A stretch of DNA of 64,000 nt, from positions 186,001 through 250,000 of the forward strand of contig NZ_JAPFQN010000006.1 in the NCBI RefSeq assembly GCF_026241165.1. The letters are read 5' to 3'. Position numbers and translations under genes: made by a program. The notes beneath the pieces are model-generated. The model had not been told where the DNA came from, did no database searches, and was given only the letters and a program-made list of their open reading frames with translations. Positions 9,350-18,972 of this stretch are shown piece after piece. The stretch comes from Mangrovivirga halotolerans (GTDB lineage Bacteria; Bacteroidota; Bacteroidia; Cytophagales; Cyclobacteriaceae). Within the stretch, counting starts at the first letter, position 1, and each line of letters starts with the position of its first letter.

Positions 9350-10438
9350 TTAATCAGGGAATCTGCGATTGACCATATGCATGAATTCACTTACTTCATA
9401 TGAATCCATGTTCCAATGGTTATTTGGAGCAAATTCCTTTTCTATCAGACTGATAACCTCATTGTATTCAGAGCAACTATCTAACTTTTCTATTGCCTGA
9501 TCGAACATTTGGGGATCTCCGCCAAATAACTCTCTGGTAAACATATATCTTTGATTGAGTGAGAGTCCTTTTTTAATAGAGTTCAAATTTTGATCAGCCA
9601 GAGTCTTTACTTTTCCTCTTTCAGAAGCCACTTTATCATTTAAAGTTTCATAATCAGACTGGAATTTGTCTACTATAGGTTTTGGTTTTTCTGATTCCCC
9701 CTCTTCAACATTTTCACTAATTGTTTCATCAGTAGTCTTCAAACTAATTTCACTATCAACTACTTTTTCTTCATGAATTGGATCAGCATTATAATCCCCT
9801 CGGCTTTCTGAATAAAGCTTGTCTTCTTCTATAGGTTGATATTCTCCGAGGTCTTCGATTATATGGTCTATTGAATCAGGCTCATGACCACTTTCTTCGC
9901 ATACCCTATTAAACTCAGATTCAAGATAATCAGCAGTAAATTCCTCTTCTGTGGAATTTTTTAAACTTTCTATTAATGAATCCCATAGCTTTTTATTAAT
10001 GGTCAGATATTTCCCCTTTTCTTCAAGGGTTTTCAAATTTAAAGGAGCTGACTGCTTAAATTCAGTTATGAAATAATCATACGGAGAATACATTAGCATC
10101 AAAGTATCTTTTACAGATGCTTTAACCAATGGCTCAAGGTCATCCTCAGCAATTAAAATATGATTTGAGACTTTATTCTTAAAAGCTATCAATGCTTCTT
10201 TAACCTCCGGGTGATCATAATTAAAATAAGGACTGGCAGTGATTTTCTTCATTTCCTTTTTCCAATTCTGGAAAAGATATTTAATCACGAAATAATTAAC
10301 CTGCCTGACAGAAGTAAGCTTTTTAATTTCAGAACCAGAGACTTTCTCTATTTCTGAAAAAGTAGCTGCACAAATCTGACGTGCTACATTGCTTGCAAAA
10401 TTATTCAGGTAATATTCGTTTAAAGCAGGTGAAGACAT
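9350..10438 (-). CDS. Conserved Bacteroidota protein of unknown function, acidic, with C-terminal helical domain
   Basis: 362 residues from the ATG at 10438; the frame runs further upstream, but that extension is hydrophobic and unlike the rest. No membrane segment or signal peptide is seen. Residues 1-~210 are mainly helical, ~210-270 are strongly acidic and probably disordered, and the last ~75 residues hold a compact domain with SLNQRYMFTRELFGGD. That pattern recurs at the C-terminus of several unrelated Bacteroidota proteins, from memory. It stands alone between rodA (convergent) and the ferredoxin (divergent). Function is not known. Confidence 0.65.
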   Translation of the reverse strand: MSSPALNEYYLNNFASNVARQICAATFSEIEKVSGSEIKKLTSVRQVNYFVIKYLFQNWKKEMKKITASPYFNYDHPEVKEALIAFKNKVSNHILIAEDDLEPLVKASVKDTLMLMYSPYDYFITEFKQSAPLNLKTLEEKGKYLTINKKLWDSLIESLKNSTEEEFTADYLESEFNRVCEESGHEPDSIDHIIEDLGEYQPIEEDKLYSESRGDYNADPIHEEKVVDSEISLKTTDETISENVEEGESEKPKPIVDKFQSDYETLNDKVASERGKVKTLADQNLNSIKKGLSLNQRYMFTRELFGGDPQMFDQAIEKLDSCSEYNEVISLIEKEFAPNNHWNMDSYEVSEFMHMVNRRFPD

Positions 10439-10563
10439 AATCCTTAGTTTTATTCCAAAAATCAATACCAAAAAAGTATCCTTAAGCAATGTTAAAATTT
10501 ATTTCTATTTTAACGAACAATTTGTAAGGTTATTGATTAATCTGTTAGATCAATTTACGGATA

Positions 10564-10896
10564 ATGAAAAATGTAATTGTAATTACAAGCCTAAAAGATA
10601 GATCTATCATTTTTTCAGATAACAACGATTCATTCCTCGACATTTTTAAAAAGGAAAATATTCAATGGATGAACATCTGCGGAGGAAAAGGTAAATGTAC
10701 AACCTGTAGAATGTTGGTGATAAATGGTAGTGAGAACATTTCAAAACCTACGGAGGTAGAGAAGAGATTTCTTTTTTTAAATAGATTAAAGCCGGGAGAA
10801 AGGCTTGCATGTCAGGCTAAACCAATAAAAGGGAATATAGAAATAAAAACACCTCAAGATTATAAACTTCCACATATTAATTATTCCGATGATTAG
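10564..10896 (+). CDS. 2Fe-2S ferredoxin
   Basis: 110-residue soluble electron carrier. Four Cys form the cluster site: Cys39, Cys45, Cys48 (CGGKGKCTTC) and Cys83 (LACQA), giving the CX5CX2C...C spacing of the adrenodoxin-like type rather than the CX4CX2C of plant ferredoxins. The GGKGKC variant and PTEVEKRFL also resemble the ferredoxin domains of bacterial corrinoid-activation and adenylate-cyclase-linked proteins. The redox partner is unknown. It ends 15 bases before tdk, which has its own promoter element. Confidence 0.88.
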   Translation: MKNVIVITSLKDRSIIFSDNNDSFLDIFKKENIQWMNICGGKGKCTTCRMLVINGSENISKPTEVEKRFLFLNRLKPGERLACQAKPIKGNIEIKTPQDYKLPHINYSDD

Positions 10897-10899
10897 CTT

Positions 10900-10907
10900 T
10901 ATCTTTG
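10900..10907 (+). promoter_or_regulatory. Candidate -7 promoter element abutting tdk
   Basis: TATCTTTG is an exact TAnnTTTG match whose last base is only 4 bases before the tdk ATG. Transcription would start at or next to the start codon, giving a leaderless or near-leaderless mRNA. No clear -33 TTG was found. Confidence 0.5.
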
Positions 10908-10911
10908 AAGC

Positions 10912-11508
10912 ATGTTTATTGAACCATCTTTAGAGCAATATGGAGACGGAGAGAAATACTCCGGTTGGATAGAGGTGATTTGCGGATCAATGTTTTCAGG
11001 AAAGACTGAAGAATTAATCAGAAGACTGAATCGCGCAGTCTTGGCAAATCAGAAAGTAGAGATTTTTAAACCTGTTATTGATAACAGATATTCTGAAACA
11101 GAAATAGTTTCACACAATAAAAATGCTATTCGTTCGACTACGGTCAATTTTGCAGATGATATTTTATTAAAAGCCGGCGATTGCTCGGTAGTTGGTATAG
11201 ATGAGGCTCAATTTTTTGATAAAAGAATCGTTGATGTCTGCAATGAGCTGGCAAATGAGGGTAAGAGGGTAGTTGTCGCCGGTTTGGACATGGACTATAT
11301 GGGAAGGCCTTTTGGGCCAATGCCTTATTTAATGGCTGTTGCAGAATTTGTTACTAAGGTTCATGCGATCTGTATGAAAAACGGATCCCTTGCAAATTAT
11401 TCTTTCAGAAAAGTAATCAATGATGATAAAGTCCTGGTTGGAGAAACCGAAAGCTATGAAGCCAGATGTCGAAAATGCTTTTTTACTGGCCTTAAAAATT
11501 CTAAATAA
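10912..11508 (+). CDS. tdk: Thymidine kinase (type II)
   Basis: Phosphorylates thymidine in the salvage pathway. Walker A GSMFSGKT covers residues 25-32; the catalytic Glu98 lies in DEAQFFD, and the lasso-region elements [12 protein letters not shown] and YSFR are present. The zinc site is altered: Cys154, Cys186 and Cys189 are kept, but the position expected to be the second Cys is Asn157 (CMKNG instead of CxxCG). The 3' end overlaps the start of the PorZ-like gene. Confidence 0.95.
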   Translation: MFIEPSLEQYGDGEKYSGWIEVICGSMFSGKTEELIRRLNRAVLANQKVEIFKPVIDNRYSETEIVSHNKNAIRSTTVNFADDILLKAGDCSVVGIDEAQFFDKRIVDVCNELANEGKRVVVAGLDMDYMGRPFGPMPYLMAVAEFVTKVHAICMKNGSLANYSFRKVINDDKVLVGETESYEARCRKCFFTGLKNSK

Positions 11509-13645
11509 TTTCTTAAGGTTTATTTTACCTTCTTTGTTCTTTCTGAATATTTCAGCCCAAAGTAATATTCCGACTGGCACCTGGGAAGTGCATTTTTCTT
11601 ATAACACCACAGAATTTATTGTTCCCTACAATAACGAAATTATAGGAATCAGTAATCCTGGTATTTTCTCTTATAATCCTGGTGAAGGATGGATCTCGAA
11701 AGTTGATACAGATGAATTACCTGCTGAAAACATATCCTCAGTTTTCAGTTCTGGCAATTATCTTGTTTATGGATTTTCAAATGGTTCTCTTTATAAAATT
11801 CAGGATCAGAATATCCTTGTAAATGATGAGCTGGTTTCTCCTTCCTCCAATTTTTTTATCAATTCTATCAAAGAATTTAACCAACAATTGTATCTGGCCA
11901 CAGACGAAGGATTAGTATTAGCTAATTTATCTGATCTTTCTATCAGAGATGCATTTTTGCAAATTGGAGATAGTGCTAATTCAATTAAAGTATTTGATAT
12001 CGCTCTTCTAAATGACAGTATTTTTATTTCGTCTGATGAGGGAATAAAAGCAGCTTCCTTAAATTCTAACCTAGCTGATTTTAACCAATGGAAGGTCAGA
12101 TCAGAAATTGTTATAGAAGAATTTTTCAATTTAGACGGTGAAATTTCAGCAATCACAAAAGCTGGAGGGCTTTTAAAAAGGTCATTTGAAGGAGTTTGGT
12201 CAACAGTAGAAAATCAACCCGCGGATGGATGGATTGGCGGTTTTACTAATAATTCAAAATTATACCTGCTCAATAACAATAATGTGTATGAATGGCAAAA
12301 TGATATATTTGAGAATGTAGCCAACTTGCCATCAAATATAGACCCGCTGGATATTGCGGTAAATGAAACTGTGGTATTTTTAGGAACCCGAAATTCTGGC
12401 ATGATCAAAGTTGAAAATAATAGTATTACAACTTTGAAACCTGATGGTCCAGAAAACAATTTCCCTTCTGGAATTCGATTTACCGGAAACAACCTTTTCA
12501 CTCTTAATTCTAATGAAGCTGAATTAATATCATATTTAGAAAATTCAGAATGGAAGGAAACTTCTTTATTTGATGCTATAATTACGGATGTCGAATTCTT
12601 CAATCAGAAATATTATTTCACATCCATTTCAAGAGGATTGATATCTGGTATTGAAAACCCTGTTTTATTAACAGGCGAAACTTTAGAAATAGATGTCATA
12701 GCGGGTAATGGACCCAGTGATTATGAGTTCACAGCAATTACTTCACTTCCAGATAAACTTGTATTTGCTCAAACTAATAGTACAGCTTATTTATATTCAG
12801 AAGATTTAGAAACTACTACTCCTTTTCCAAAACCAAATAGCAGACTAAACTATATAAGAGAACTCAAAATAATTGACGGAAATATTATTGGATTAACAGG
12901 TCAGTCCCCTCAAGGTAATATTGTGATTATAAACCCTGAAGACCAGGAATACCGTTTATTGAATTCAAGCGAGAACAATGGTGGCCTACCTGGAACAATA
13001 TATAATTTAAGCTCAGATAGCGATGGAAGAATATGGATTGCTTCCAACAATGGCGTCTGGTTTCTGGATGTACCATTTAGAGTTTTTGATTTTGTGGCAA
13101 TGAATGCTTCCAGACCTATAATTGATGGCCGGTATTTATTAGAAGGAAGAAAAGTAAATGATGTCTTTGTTGATACCGGCGACAGACTTTGGACCGCTAC
13201 TGCTTTAGGAATACGCTTATTTGATTCTGATTTAGATGAAGAATTGGCTTTTTTTAACAGCGATAATTCACCTTTACCTTCAGACAATGTTTTACAATTA
13301 GAGTATGATCCTTCTTCAGGAAAAGTTTATGTTTTAACTGACAGAGGAATAGTTGCCTATCAAAGTGATGCAACGTCTCCCTCAGGAGATTATAGTTCTG
13401 TAAATATCTATCCAAATCCATTTTCACTCCAAAGAAATAATGTTATAACTATTAGTAACATCAAGGGAAATAGTAATATTAAAATTACTACAGCATCGGG
13501 GTCTTTTGTTGATGAGATAGAAAGTAATGGTGGTTCTGCTTCCTGGAACCCTCCCTCAAATATACAACCAGGAGTATATCTCTTCTTCATGGCAGATCAA
13601 TTATATGAAGAAGGATACATTGGTAAGGCTGTAATCATTCCGTAA
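11456..13645 (+). CDS. porZ: PorZ-like beta-propeller protein with type IX secretion C-terminal domain
   Basis: About 729 residues. An N-terminal signal peptide ends near NISAQ. Repeated blades follow (for example [24 protein letters not shown]) as in two-component-regulator propellers. The last ~75 residues are a Por secretion-system sorting domain (VNIYPNPF ... PGVYLFFM). This order, and the opening [10 protein letters not shown], fits PorZ, the cell-surface part of the T9SS attachment complex. The ATG at 11456 overlaps tdk by 53 bases; an earlier ATG at 11420 would overlap more and weaken the signal peptide. It runs directly into recO. The PorZ call rests on architecture and context, so other surface propellers remain possible. 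Confidence 0.7.
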   Translation: MKPDVENAFLLALKILNNFLRFILPSLFFLNISAQSNIPTGTWEVHFSYNTTEFIVPYNNEIIGISNPGIFSYNPGEGWISKVDTDELPAENISSVFSSGNYLVYGFSNGSLYKIQDQNILVNDELVSPSSNFFINSIKEFNQQLYLATDEGLVLANLSDLSIRDAFLQIGDSANSIKVFDIALLNDSIFISSDEGIKAASLNSNLADFNQWKVRSEIVIEEFFNLDGEISAITKAGGLLKRSFEGVWSTVENQPADGWIGGFTNNSKLYLLNNNNVYEWQNDIFENVANLPSNIDPLDIAVNETVVFLGTRNSGMIKVENNSITTLKPDGPENNFPSGIRFTGNNLFTLNSNEAELISYLENSEWKETSLFDAIITDVEFFNQKYYFTSISRGLISGIENPVLLTGETLEIDVIAGNGPSDYEFTAITSLPDKLVFAQTNSTAYLYSEDLETTTPFPKPNSRLNYIRELKIIDGNIIGLTGQSPQGNIVIINPEDQEYRLLNSSENNGGLPGTIYNLSSDSDGRIWIASNNGVWFLDVPFRVFDFVAMNASRPIIDGRYLLEGRKVNDVFVDTGDRLWTATALGIRLFDSDLDEELAFFNSDNSPLPSDNVLQLEYDPSSGKVYVLTDRGIVAYQSDATSPSGDYSSVNIYPNPFSLQRNNVITISNIKGNSNIKITTASGSFVDEIESNGGSASWNPPSNIQPGVYLFFMADQLYEEGYIGKAVIIP

Positions 13646-13646
13646 A

Positions 13647-14330
13647 ATGCTTACTACGACACAAGGCATCGTTTTCAATTACATTAAATATGGTGAATCT
13701 TCAATTATTTGCAGGATTTTCACACGGGAGAAAGGGTTAAAATCTTTTATTATTAATAGTGCGAGAACGTCAAAGGGAAAAGGAAAAATTGCTCTTTATC
13801 AACCTTTGAACCTTCTGGAAATGGTGATCTATGACAGGAATGATGATAAAATAACCAGGATAAATGAAGCCCGAATTGATTTTCATTATAAAACTATTCC
13901 TTTCGATCCTGTAAAAAGAGGAATTGGTTTATTTTTATCTGAGATTCTATTCAAGATTGTAAAACAGGATGAAGATCCTCAACCTATTCATGATTTTATT
14001 AGAGAATCAATTTGCACTTTTGATCAAATAGACCATGACATAAATAATTTTCATTTAAAATTCCTGATAAAACTTAGTCCTTACCTTGGACTAAATATGG
14101 AAAGTGGCCATGTCCTGGCTGATGAAATGGAATCTTTTTACAACCTGAAGATCAACCAACCAATATTAGAGGGTTTTGAGAAATTGAGTTCTTCTGATTA
14201 CGGAGAGAAATCTGAAATAAGTAACACGGTAAGAAGAGAACTACTCCATGTATTGATCGATTTTTACAGATATCACCTGGATATTGGTGAATTAAAATCT
14301 CTTCCTGTCTTAATTGAATTGTATTTATAA
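13647..14330 (+). CDS. recO: DNA repair protein RecO
   Basis: Recombination mediator of the RecFOR pathway that loads RecA on SSB-coated DNA. The N-terminal OB fold is clear (TTQGIVFNYIKYGESSIICRIFTREKG), followed by the helical region. The 227 residues are normal. The zinc-finger Cys of some RecO proteins are absent, as is common in this phylum. It begins 1 base after the PorZ-like stop and is followed by a hairpin terminator. Confidence 0.92.
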   Translation: MLTTTQGIVFNYIKYGESSIICRIFTREKGLKSFIINSARTSKGKGKIALYQPLNLLEMVIYDRNDDKITRINEARIDFHYKTIPFDPVKRGIGLFLSEILFKIVKQDEDPQPIHDFIRESICTFDQIDHDINNFHLKFLIKLSPYLGLNMESGHVLADEMESFYNLKINQPILEGFEKLSSSDYGEKSEISNTVRRELLHVLIDFYRYHLDIGELKSLPVLIELYL

Positions 14331-14332
14331 AA

Positions 14333-14355
14333 AAACCCGGTGTTAAACCGGGTTT
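14333..14355. terminator. Bidirectional terminator between recO and a lipoprotein gene
   Basis: A perfect 9-bp stem, AAACCCGGT with ACCGGGTTT, has a 5-base loop and flanking A/T runs. It lies between convergent genes and can act on both strands. Confidence 0.8.
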
Positions 14356-14379
14356 GCTCAATTATGTGTGTTAGTTTTT

Positions 14380-15195
14380 CTATTCTGTCAATGTAATCGT
14401 TCTTTCAACTGTATTAAACGGTCCAGAAATCACATTTCCATCGCTATCAATAAGCTCCAGTTTAATAGTGTTCTCTCCCATTGGCATTCCCTCAATAAAA
14501 TATGGCTGCCATTTATCAATAAGGAATGTCTCATCGTTAATCGTAGCTCTAACCTTATTTCCTTCAGCTGAAAGGTCAGTATTTAAAAGGTAAAAATCTA
14601 ATAGAACCTTTTTTGTATTTGCTCCGCTATACTCGCCCTTAGGACGGCTATAAAACATGTGAGGCTGAGTTAAATCAGCAGGCTCAGCATCTACATCTCC
14701 AACTGTGAACTGACGAATAACGTACGCATCCGGATTTTTAAGACTCTCATGATATGATCTTGAAAGAAAAGCAAGAGCTACATAATGACCTTCTTCCATT
14801 TCCTTTTCAAACTGAGCTTCATAATGTGCAGTATATGGCTCATTATTTAAGATCAGGTGAATATGCTGACCCTTGTCTGAATTAGCACAATTTTTTATAT
14901 CAGCATCAGGTGTCTGACTTGCCAGGGTATAATTTTTTACATTAAAATCGAAATTAACAGTACCCGGCTTTAATTCAGCTGATTCAGAAGGTGAATTCAT
15001 TTCCAGCATCGAATCATTAAATTCAGGGGAGTTGGTTACAGGCGAAATGCTTATCGAAGCTACATCAGTCATGGTTTCTTCAGCCATGGCAGTTGAATCT
15101 TCCGCAGAATCCTCATCTGATCCTTCCTTAGTATTACAAGAAGTAACAGCTAAAATAGCTAACAAACAGATAGTTGTTATTTTAATTTTCATCAT
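14380..15195 (-). CDS. Predicted lipoprotein, unknown function
   Basis: 271 residues with a signal peptide and lipobox ending LAVTSC-N, so Cys20 should be lipidated. A low-complexity acidic Ser/Glu linker (to about residue 75) follows. The rest is predominantly beta, with GQHIHLILNNEPY near residues 109-121, a His-containing stretch resembling small secreted beta-sandwich domains of the DUF4399 type. A C-terminal strand pair ends GPFNTVERTITLTE. No enzyme motif is recognised. Convergent with recO and divergent from the oxygenase gene. Confidence 0.75.
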   Translation of the reverse strand: MMKIKITTICLLAILAVTSCNTKEGSDEDSAEDSTAMAEETMTDVASISISPVTNSPEFNDSMLEMNSPSESAELKPGTVNFDFNVKNYTLASQTPDADIKNCANSDKGQHIHLILNNEPYTAHYEAQFEKEMEEGHYVALAFLSRSYHESLKNPDAYVIRQFTVGDVDAEPADLTQPHMFYSRPKGEYSGANTKKVLLDFYLLNTDLSAEGNKVRATINDETFLIDKWQPYFIEGMPMGENTIKLELIDSDGNVISGPFNTVERTITLTE

Positions 15196-15286
15196 ATCTT
15201 GTTGATTTTGTCGATATTGTGTGTATTTCGGTTTATTAATATTAAGAAAAAATAAGTAGTTTGCAATGCAATAAATACATTATAAA

Positions 15287-16258
15287 ATGTCTGACATACT
15301 ATATAACGATATTCCATCACTGGATTTGAATGATTTCAGGAGCAATGACCCTGAAAGGAAAGCCGAATTTGTGAAGGCTTTAGGAGATGCTTATCAGAAC
15401 ATTGGTTTTGTAGCAGTAAAAAACCATGGGCTGAGTGACGAACTCCAGGAGAAATTATATAATAATGTGAAAGAATTTTTCAGCCTGGATGACGACGTGA
15501 AAAAGAAATATGAGAGACCGGATATCGCTGGCCAAAGAGGGTATAACGGTAAGATGAAAGAGCATGCTAAAGGAAGAAACGTAGGAGATCTGAAAGAATT
15601 CTATCATGTGGGACAACCTAACGATTCTGCTCATCCGATTACAGATAAATACCCTGATAACGTATGGCCGAAAGAAGTCCCGGAATTTAAAGATTCTTGC
15701 CTTCAGGCATTCAAAACACTAGAGCAAGCTGGATTAGATATGTTAAGTGCAATCGCAATTCACCTTGGTCTGCCACAAAATTACTTCCAGGATAAGGCTT
15801 CGTATGGTAACAGCATACTGAGAGCCATTCATTATTATCCGATCACTAATCCTGATGAAGTACCAGATGATGCTGTAAGAGCAGCTGAACATGGAGATAT
15901 TAATTTAATCACCCTGTTAATGGGAGCAAGTGCTGATGGACTTCAGGTGTTGAGAAAAGATGGCAAATGGATTCCGATTACGGCCCTACCAGATCAAATC
16001 ATTGTCAATGTTGGTGATATGCTTGCAAGACTTACTAATGATAAGTTAAAGTCAACTATCCACAGGGTAGTTAATCCTCCGAAAGAAAAAATGAATACTT
16101 CCAGATATTCAATTCCGTTTTTCATGCACCCAAGATCAGAAATGGATCTGACATGCCTGGAAAGCTGTATTGATGAAGACAATCCGAAGCAATATGAGGA
16201 TATGACAGCGGGAGAATTTCTGGATCAGCGATTAGCTGAAATCGGATTAAAAAAATAG
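15287..16258 (+). CDS. Isopenicillin N synthase-family 2-oxoglutarate/Fe(II) oxygenase
   Basis: 323 residues. The N-terminal DIOX_N segment (SLDLNDF ... GFVAVKNHGL) precedes a double-stranded beta helix. The metal ligands are His and Asp in EHGDINLITLL and the distal His in STIHRVVNPP; the 2OG-binding Arg-x-Ser is in SRYSIPFF. The family oxidises small molecules, and the substrate cannot be deduced here. Homologues of this length are common in Bacteroidota and proteobacteria as soluble stand-alone enzymes. The chromate-transporter gene follows after 15 bases and may share its transcript. Confidence 0.88.
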   Translation: MSDILYNDIPSLDLNDFRSNDPERKAEFVKALGDAYQNIGFVAVKNHGLSDELQEKLYNNVKEFFSLDDDVKKKYERPDIAGQRGYNGKMKEHAKGRNVGDLKEFYHVGQPNDSAHPITDKYPDNVWPKEVPEFKDSCLQAFKTLEQAGLDMLSAIAIHLGLPQNYFQDKASYGNSILRAIHYYPITNPDEVPDDAVRAAEHGDINLITLLMGASADGLQVLRKDGKWIPITALPDQIIVNVGDMLARLTNDKLKSTIHRVVNPPKEKMNTSRYSIPFFMHPRSEMDLTCLESCIDEDNPKQYEDMTAGEFLDQRLAEIGLKK

Positions 16259-16273
16259 ACCCGATTTTCCTGT

Positions 16274-17434
16274 ATGCGGAAAATTCGATCTTTTATTTAT
16301 CTCAAAGAAGTTTTAAAGTTAGGTGTGTCTGCCTTTGGAGGGCCCCAGGCACACCTGGCTTTATTTTTTGATATTTTTGTTGACAAAAGAGCATACCTGA
16401 CCAATAAAGAATTAATTGAACTTCATGCTCTTTGTCAGATCTTACCAGGGCCTACTTCCACTCAAACTATTACTGCAATTGGTTACAGAATAGGTGGCCC
16501 AAAATTAGCCTATTTAACGTTATTAGTTTGGTGTTTACCAGCAGTAACAGTTATGACGGGTGTCGGATTGGCACTTTCTTATTTAAATGATCCTTTATCC
16601 GTTACAGAGTTTATTCAACCAATGGTGGTAGGCATAGTTGCTGTTGCTGCGATCAGAGTAAGTAATAAAGTGGTGGTTTCAAACCATGGAATGATTGTCC
16701 TGATTCTAACTGCAGTAGCTGCATTTTTTTACAGAAGTCCTTTCGCCTATCCCGCTTTGATTATATTTGGAGGCCTTTCTACTTCTATCAATTTCAGATT
16801 ACATCCCAAGGTTCAGGATAAAGCCTTAAAAATTAATTGGAGTAATTTTTTATTATGGGCTGGTGTCCTTGTTTTCGCAGCTATACTCGGTGCCATTACC
16901 AATAAAAGAGAAATTCTTTTATTCGAGAACTTTTATCGAAACGGATCTCTGATCTTCGGGGGTGGACAAGTTCTAATTCCCTTACTTTATACTGAATTTG
17001 TAGAGTTTAAGCAATATCTCACCTCTAATGAGTTCTTATCGGGATATGGTTTTAATCAGGCTGTCCCGGGCCCAACTTTTAGCTTTGCTGCATTTGTCGG
17101 TACTTTATCAATGAGAGAATTCGGACCATTAGCGCAGGTGATTGGTGCATTTCTAAGTGCTGCTGGTATTTTTCTCCCGGGCACATTTTTAATTTTCTTT
17201 ATAATCAGATTTTGGGATGATTTAAAAAAATACAGAATAATCAAGGCATCTCTTGAAGGTGTAAATGCTGCAGGATCAGGTCTCGTTGTAGCTGCTGCGT
17301 TTTTATTATTTGAGCCAATCGATAAAAATCCAATGAGTTTTGGGATAATTTTAATAACTGTTGGCCTGATGCTCATTAGGGTTAGAACACCTTATATTAT
17401 TATTGCAGGAATAATTGCAGGCTTTATTTTTTGA
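16274..17434 (+). CDS. chrA: ChrA-family chromate transporter
   Basis: 386-residue long-form CHR protein with two homologous halves. The first half has FGGPQAHLALF and LCQILPGPTSTQT, and the second GGGQVLIPLLY and FNQAVPGPTFSFA. About ten membrane segments are visible. The family exports chromate, but in many bacteria without chromium exposure its natural substrate is unclear. The 3' end overlaps the convergent LD-carboxypeptidase gene by 11 bases, with no terminator between them. Confidence 0.9.
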   Translation: MRKIRSFIYLKEVLKLGVSAFGGPQAHLALFFDIFVDKRAYLTNKELIELHALCQILPGPTSTQTITAIGYRIGGPKLAYLTLLVWCLPAVTVMTGVGLALSYLNDPLSVTEFIQPMVVGIVAVAAIRVSNKVVVSNHGMIVLILTAVAAFFYRSPFAYPALIIFGGLSTSINFRLHPKVQDKALKINWSNFLLWAGVLVFAAILGAITNKREILLFENFYRNGSLIFGGGQVLIPLLYTEFVEFKQYLTSNEFLSGYGFNQAVPGPTFSFAAFVGTLSMREFGPLAQVIGAFLSAAGIFLPGTFLIFFIIRFWDDLKKYRIIKASLEGVNAAGSGLVVAAAFLLFEPIDKNPMSFGIILITVGLMLIRVRTPYIIIAGIIAGFIF

Positions 17435-18332
17435 CGATTAACTGAATCTCTTCCCCATCGGTCCTTATTTTACTTTGAAGACCACAAGGAATCAAAAAAT
17501 TATCATCTATATGGCCAAATGGGACATCAAAATAAACAGGGAAATCATATTCACTTACGTGGCTAAGGACTATTTCACTAGCTTCCAGCCCAAATGGTTC
17601 CTCATCGTAAGGTACATCTGTCACTCCTCCTACTAATAAACCACTAATTTCACTTAAGACCCCCGCTCTTTTTAATTGAACTATTGATCGGTCAATACGA
17701 TATAAATCCTCGCCAACTTCTTCAAGGAAAAGAATTTTATTTTCGAAAGTTAGTGGGAAAGATTTTGTACCAATATTATTGGCTATCATTGAAAGATTTC
17801 CTCCTATAAGACTTCCATGGCAATCATTCACTTTGTCGATGGATGTTTTCTTCCACTCCAGTTTATAATCCTCAGGTTCCATTAAAAATTGTCGGATAGA
17901 ATCAATGGCTTCTTCACTAGTCTTATTTTTAAAAAGCGCTGGCATGGAAGAATGAGAAGAAGCTATCCCCAAACGCTCCAATTGTAATAACAAAGTTGTT
18001 ATATCAGAAAACCCGAGTATCCATTTAGGATACTTATAAAGAGGCTTAAAATCTATTTTATCAACAATTCTCGTTGTCCCATACCCTCCCCGGACACAAA
18101 AAACAGCCTTTATATCAGGTGAAGAAATAGCTTTCTGGAAATCCTCTACTCTGGCTTTATCATCACCTGCAAACCTAAATTCTTTGTTTAGTAGATTTTT
18201 GCCTTTAAGAACCTTTAATCCCCAATTTTCCATAATTCCTACAGCATGCTCCACAGCAGTAGAGTCTACGGCCCTCGCGGTAGCTACAATGATTACTTTA
18301 TCTCCATGAGAAAGAAATTCCGGAATGATCAT
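17424..18332 (-). CDS. ldcA: LD-carboxypeptidase (peptidase S66 family)
   Basis: Removes the terminal D-Ala from peptidoglycan tetrapeptides during recycling. 302 residues with the family motifs CVRGGYGTTRIVD and GFSDIT (Ser109, probable nucleophile), a middle Glu region (LFLEEVGEDLYRIDR) and the His in DVPFGHIDDN. The usual HGPM after the nucleophile is HSSM here, a small departure. No signal peptide, so cytoplasmic. A terminator of the skp operon lies just upstream. Confidence 0.92.
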   Translation of the reverse strand: MIIPEFLSHGDKVIIVATARAVDSTAVEHAVGIMENWGLKVLKGKNLLNKEFRFAGDDKARVEDFQKAISSPDIKAVFCVRGGYGTTRIVDKIDFKPLYKYPKWILGFSDITTLLLQLERLGIASSHSSMPALFKNKTSEEAIDSIRQFLMEPEDYKLEWKKTSIDKVNDCHGSLIGGNLSMIANNIGTKSFPLTFENKILFLEEVGEDLYRIDRSIVQLKRAGVLSEISGLLVGGVTDVPYDEEPFGLEASEIVLSHVSEYDFPVYFDVPFGHIDDNFLIPCGLQSKIRTDGEEIQLIVKK

Positions 18333-18356
18333 ATTTGAAAAATATCGATTCTAAAT

Positions 18357-18385
18357 AAAAAAAGCCTCAATTTGAGGCTTTTTTT
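18357..18385 (-). terminator. Terminator of the bamA-skp operon
   Basis: Inverted repeat with AAGCCTCAA pairing to TTGAGGCTT, extended by A and T runs on both sides. It lies 20 bases after the stop codon of the last Skp-like gene on the minus strand. Confidence 0.8.
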
Positions 18386-18404
18386 ATACTGTTATATTGT
18401 TTTA

Positions 18405-18950
18405 TTATTCAGTTGGAGGCGTTACACCCAATTTAGCAAAGATCTTATCTGTCACATCAGACTCATCATTTGCATAAAGAAGGATATCTGTACCCGGTGT
18501 TCCACTGTTAAAAATATGAGTGTAACCATCTTCCTGAGCAACTTGCTTAATTGCAGTCTCTATCTTTTTGTATAGAGGCTGTAAAAGCTCTGTGTATTTC
18601 GCCTGCATACTTTTTTGAGCATCCTGAGCAAATTTTTGAAGGTTTTGATCCATTTGCTGTAGTTCTCTCTCCTTATCTGCTCTTACTACATCAGACCATT
18701 GATTTGCCTGAACGTTTTGCTCATACTCAGTAACTTTGCTTCTTAGCGTTTGTTGCTTTGCCTGAATCTGATTTTGTAATTGCTTCTGATATGTTTCAAA
18801 TTCGCTTTGTACATTCTTCATTTCAGGCAGATTAGAAAGTACATAGTCAACATTTGTATAACCTATTTTCAGCTGCTGGCTTTGAGCCGAGATGCTGAAT
18901 CCGGCGATAATAATTCCAAAAACAATAAGAAAAAATTTACTTTTCATCAT
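18405..18950 (-). CDS. OmpH/Skp-family periplasmic chaperone (second copy)
   Basis: Start set at the ATG-ATG at 18950-18945, directly before the signal peptide (KSKFFLIVFGIIIAGFSISAQS). The frame is open further upstream, but that part runs into the preceding gene. About 181 residues: a short beta piece (KIGYTNVDYVLSNLPEMK), a long helical tentacle rich in Gln/Glu/Lys, and a return strand (YTHIFNSG). Skp-like proteins hold unfolded outer-membrane proteins on the way to BamA. It follows the first copy by 22 bases. Confidence 0.9.
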   Translation of the reverse strand: MMKSKFFLIVFGIIIAGFSISAQSQQLKIGYTNVDYVLSNLPEMKNVQSEFETYQKQLQNQIQAKQQTLRSKVTEYEQNVQANQWSDVVRADKERELQQMDQNLQKFAQDAQKSMQAKYTELLQPLYKKIETAIKQVAQEDGYTHIFNSGTPGTDILLYANDESDVTDKIFAKLGVTPPTE

Positions 18951-18972
18951 TCTCCAATTTAAATTATAAGTT

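Noticed and set aside
11420-11455. Earlier ATG for the PorZ-like gene
   Set aside because: It deepens the overlap with tdk and places charged residues ahead of the signal peptide.
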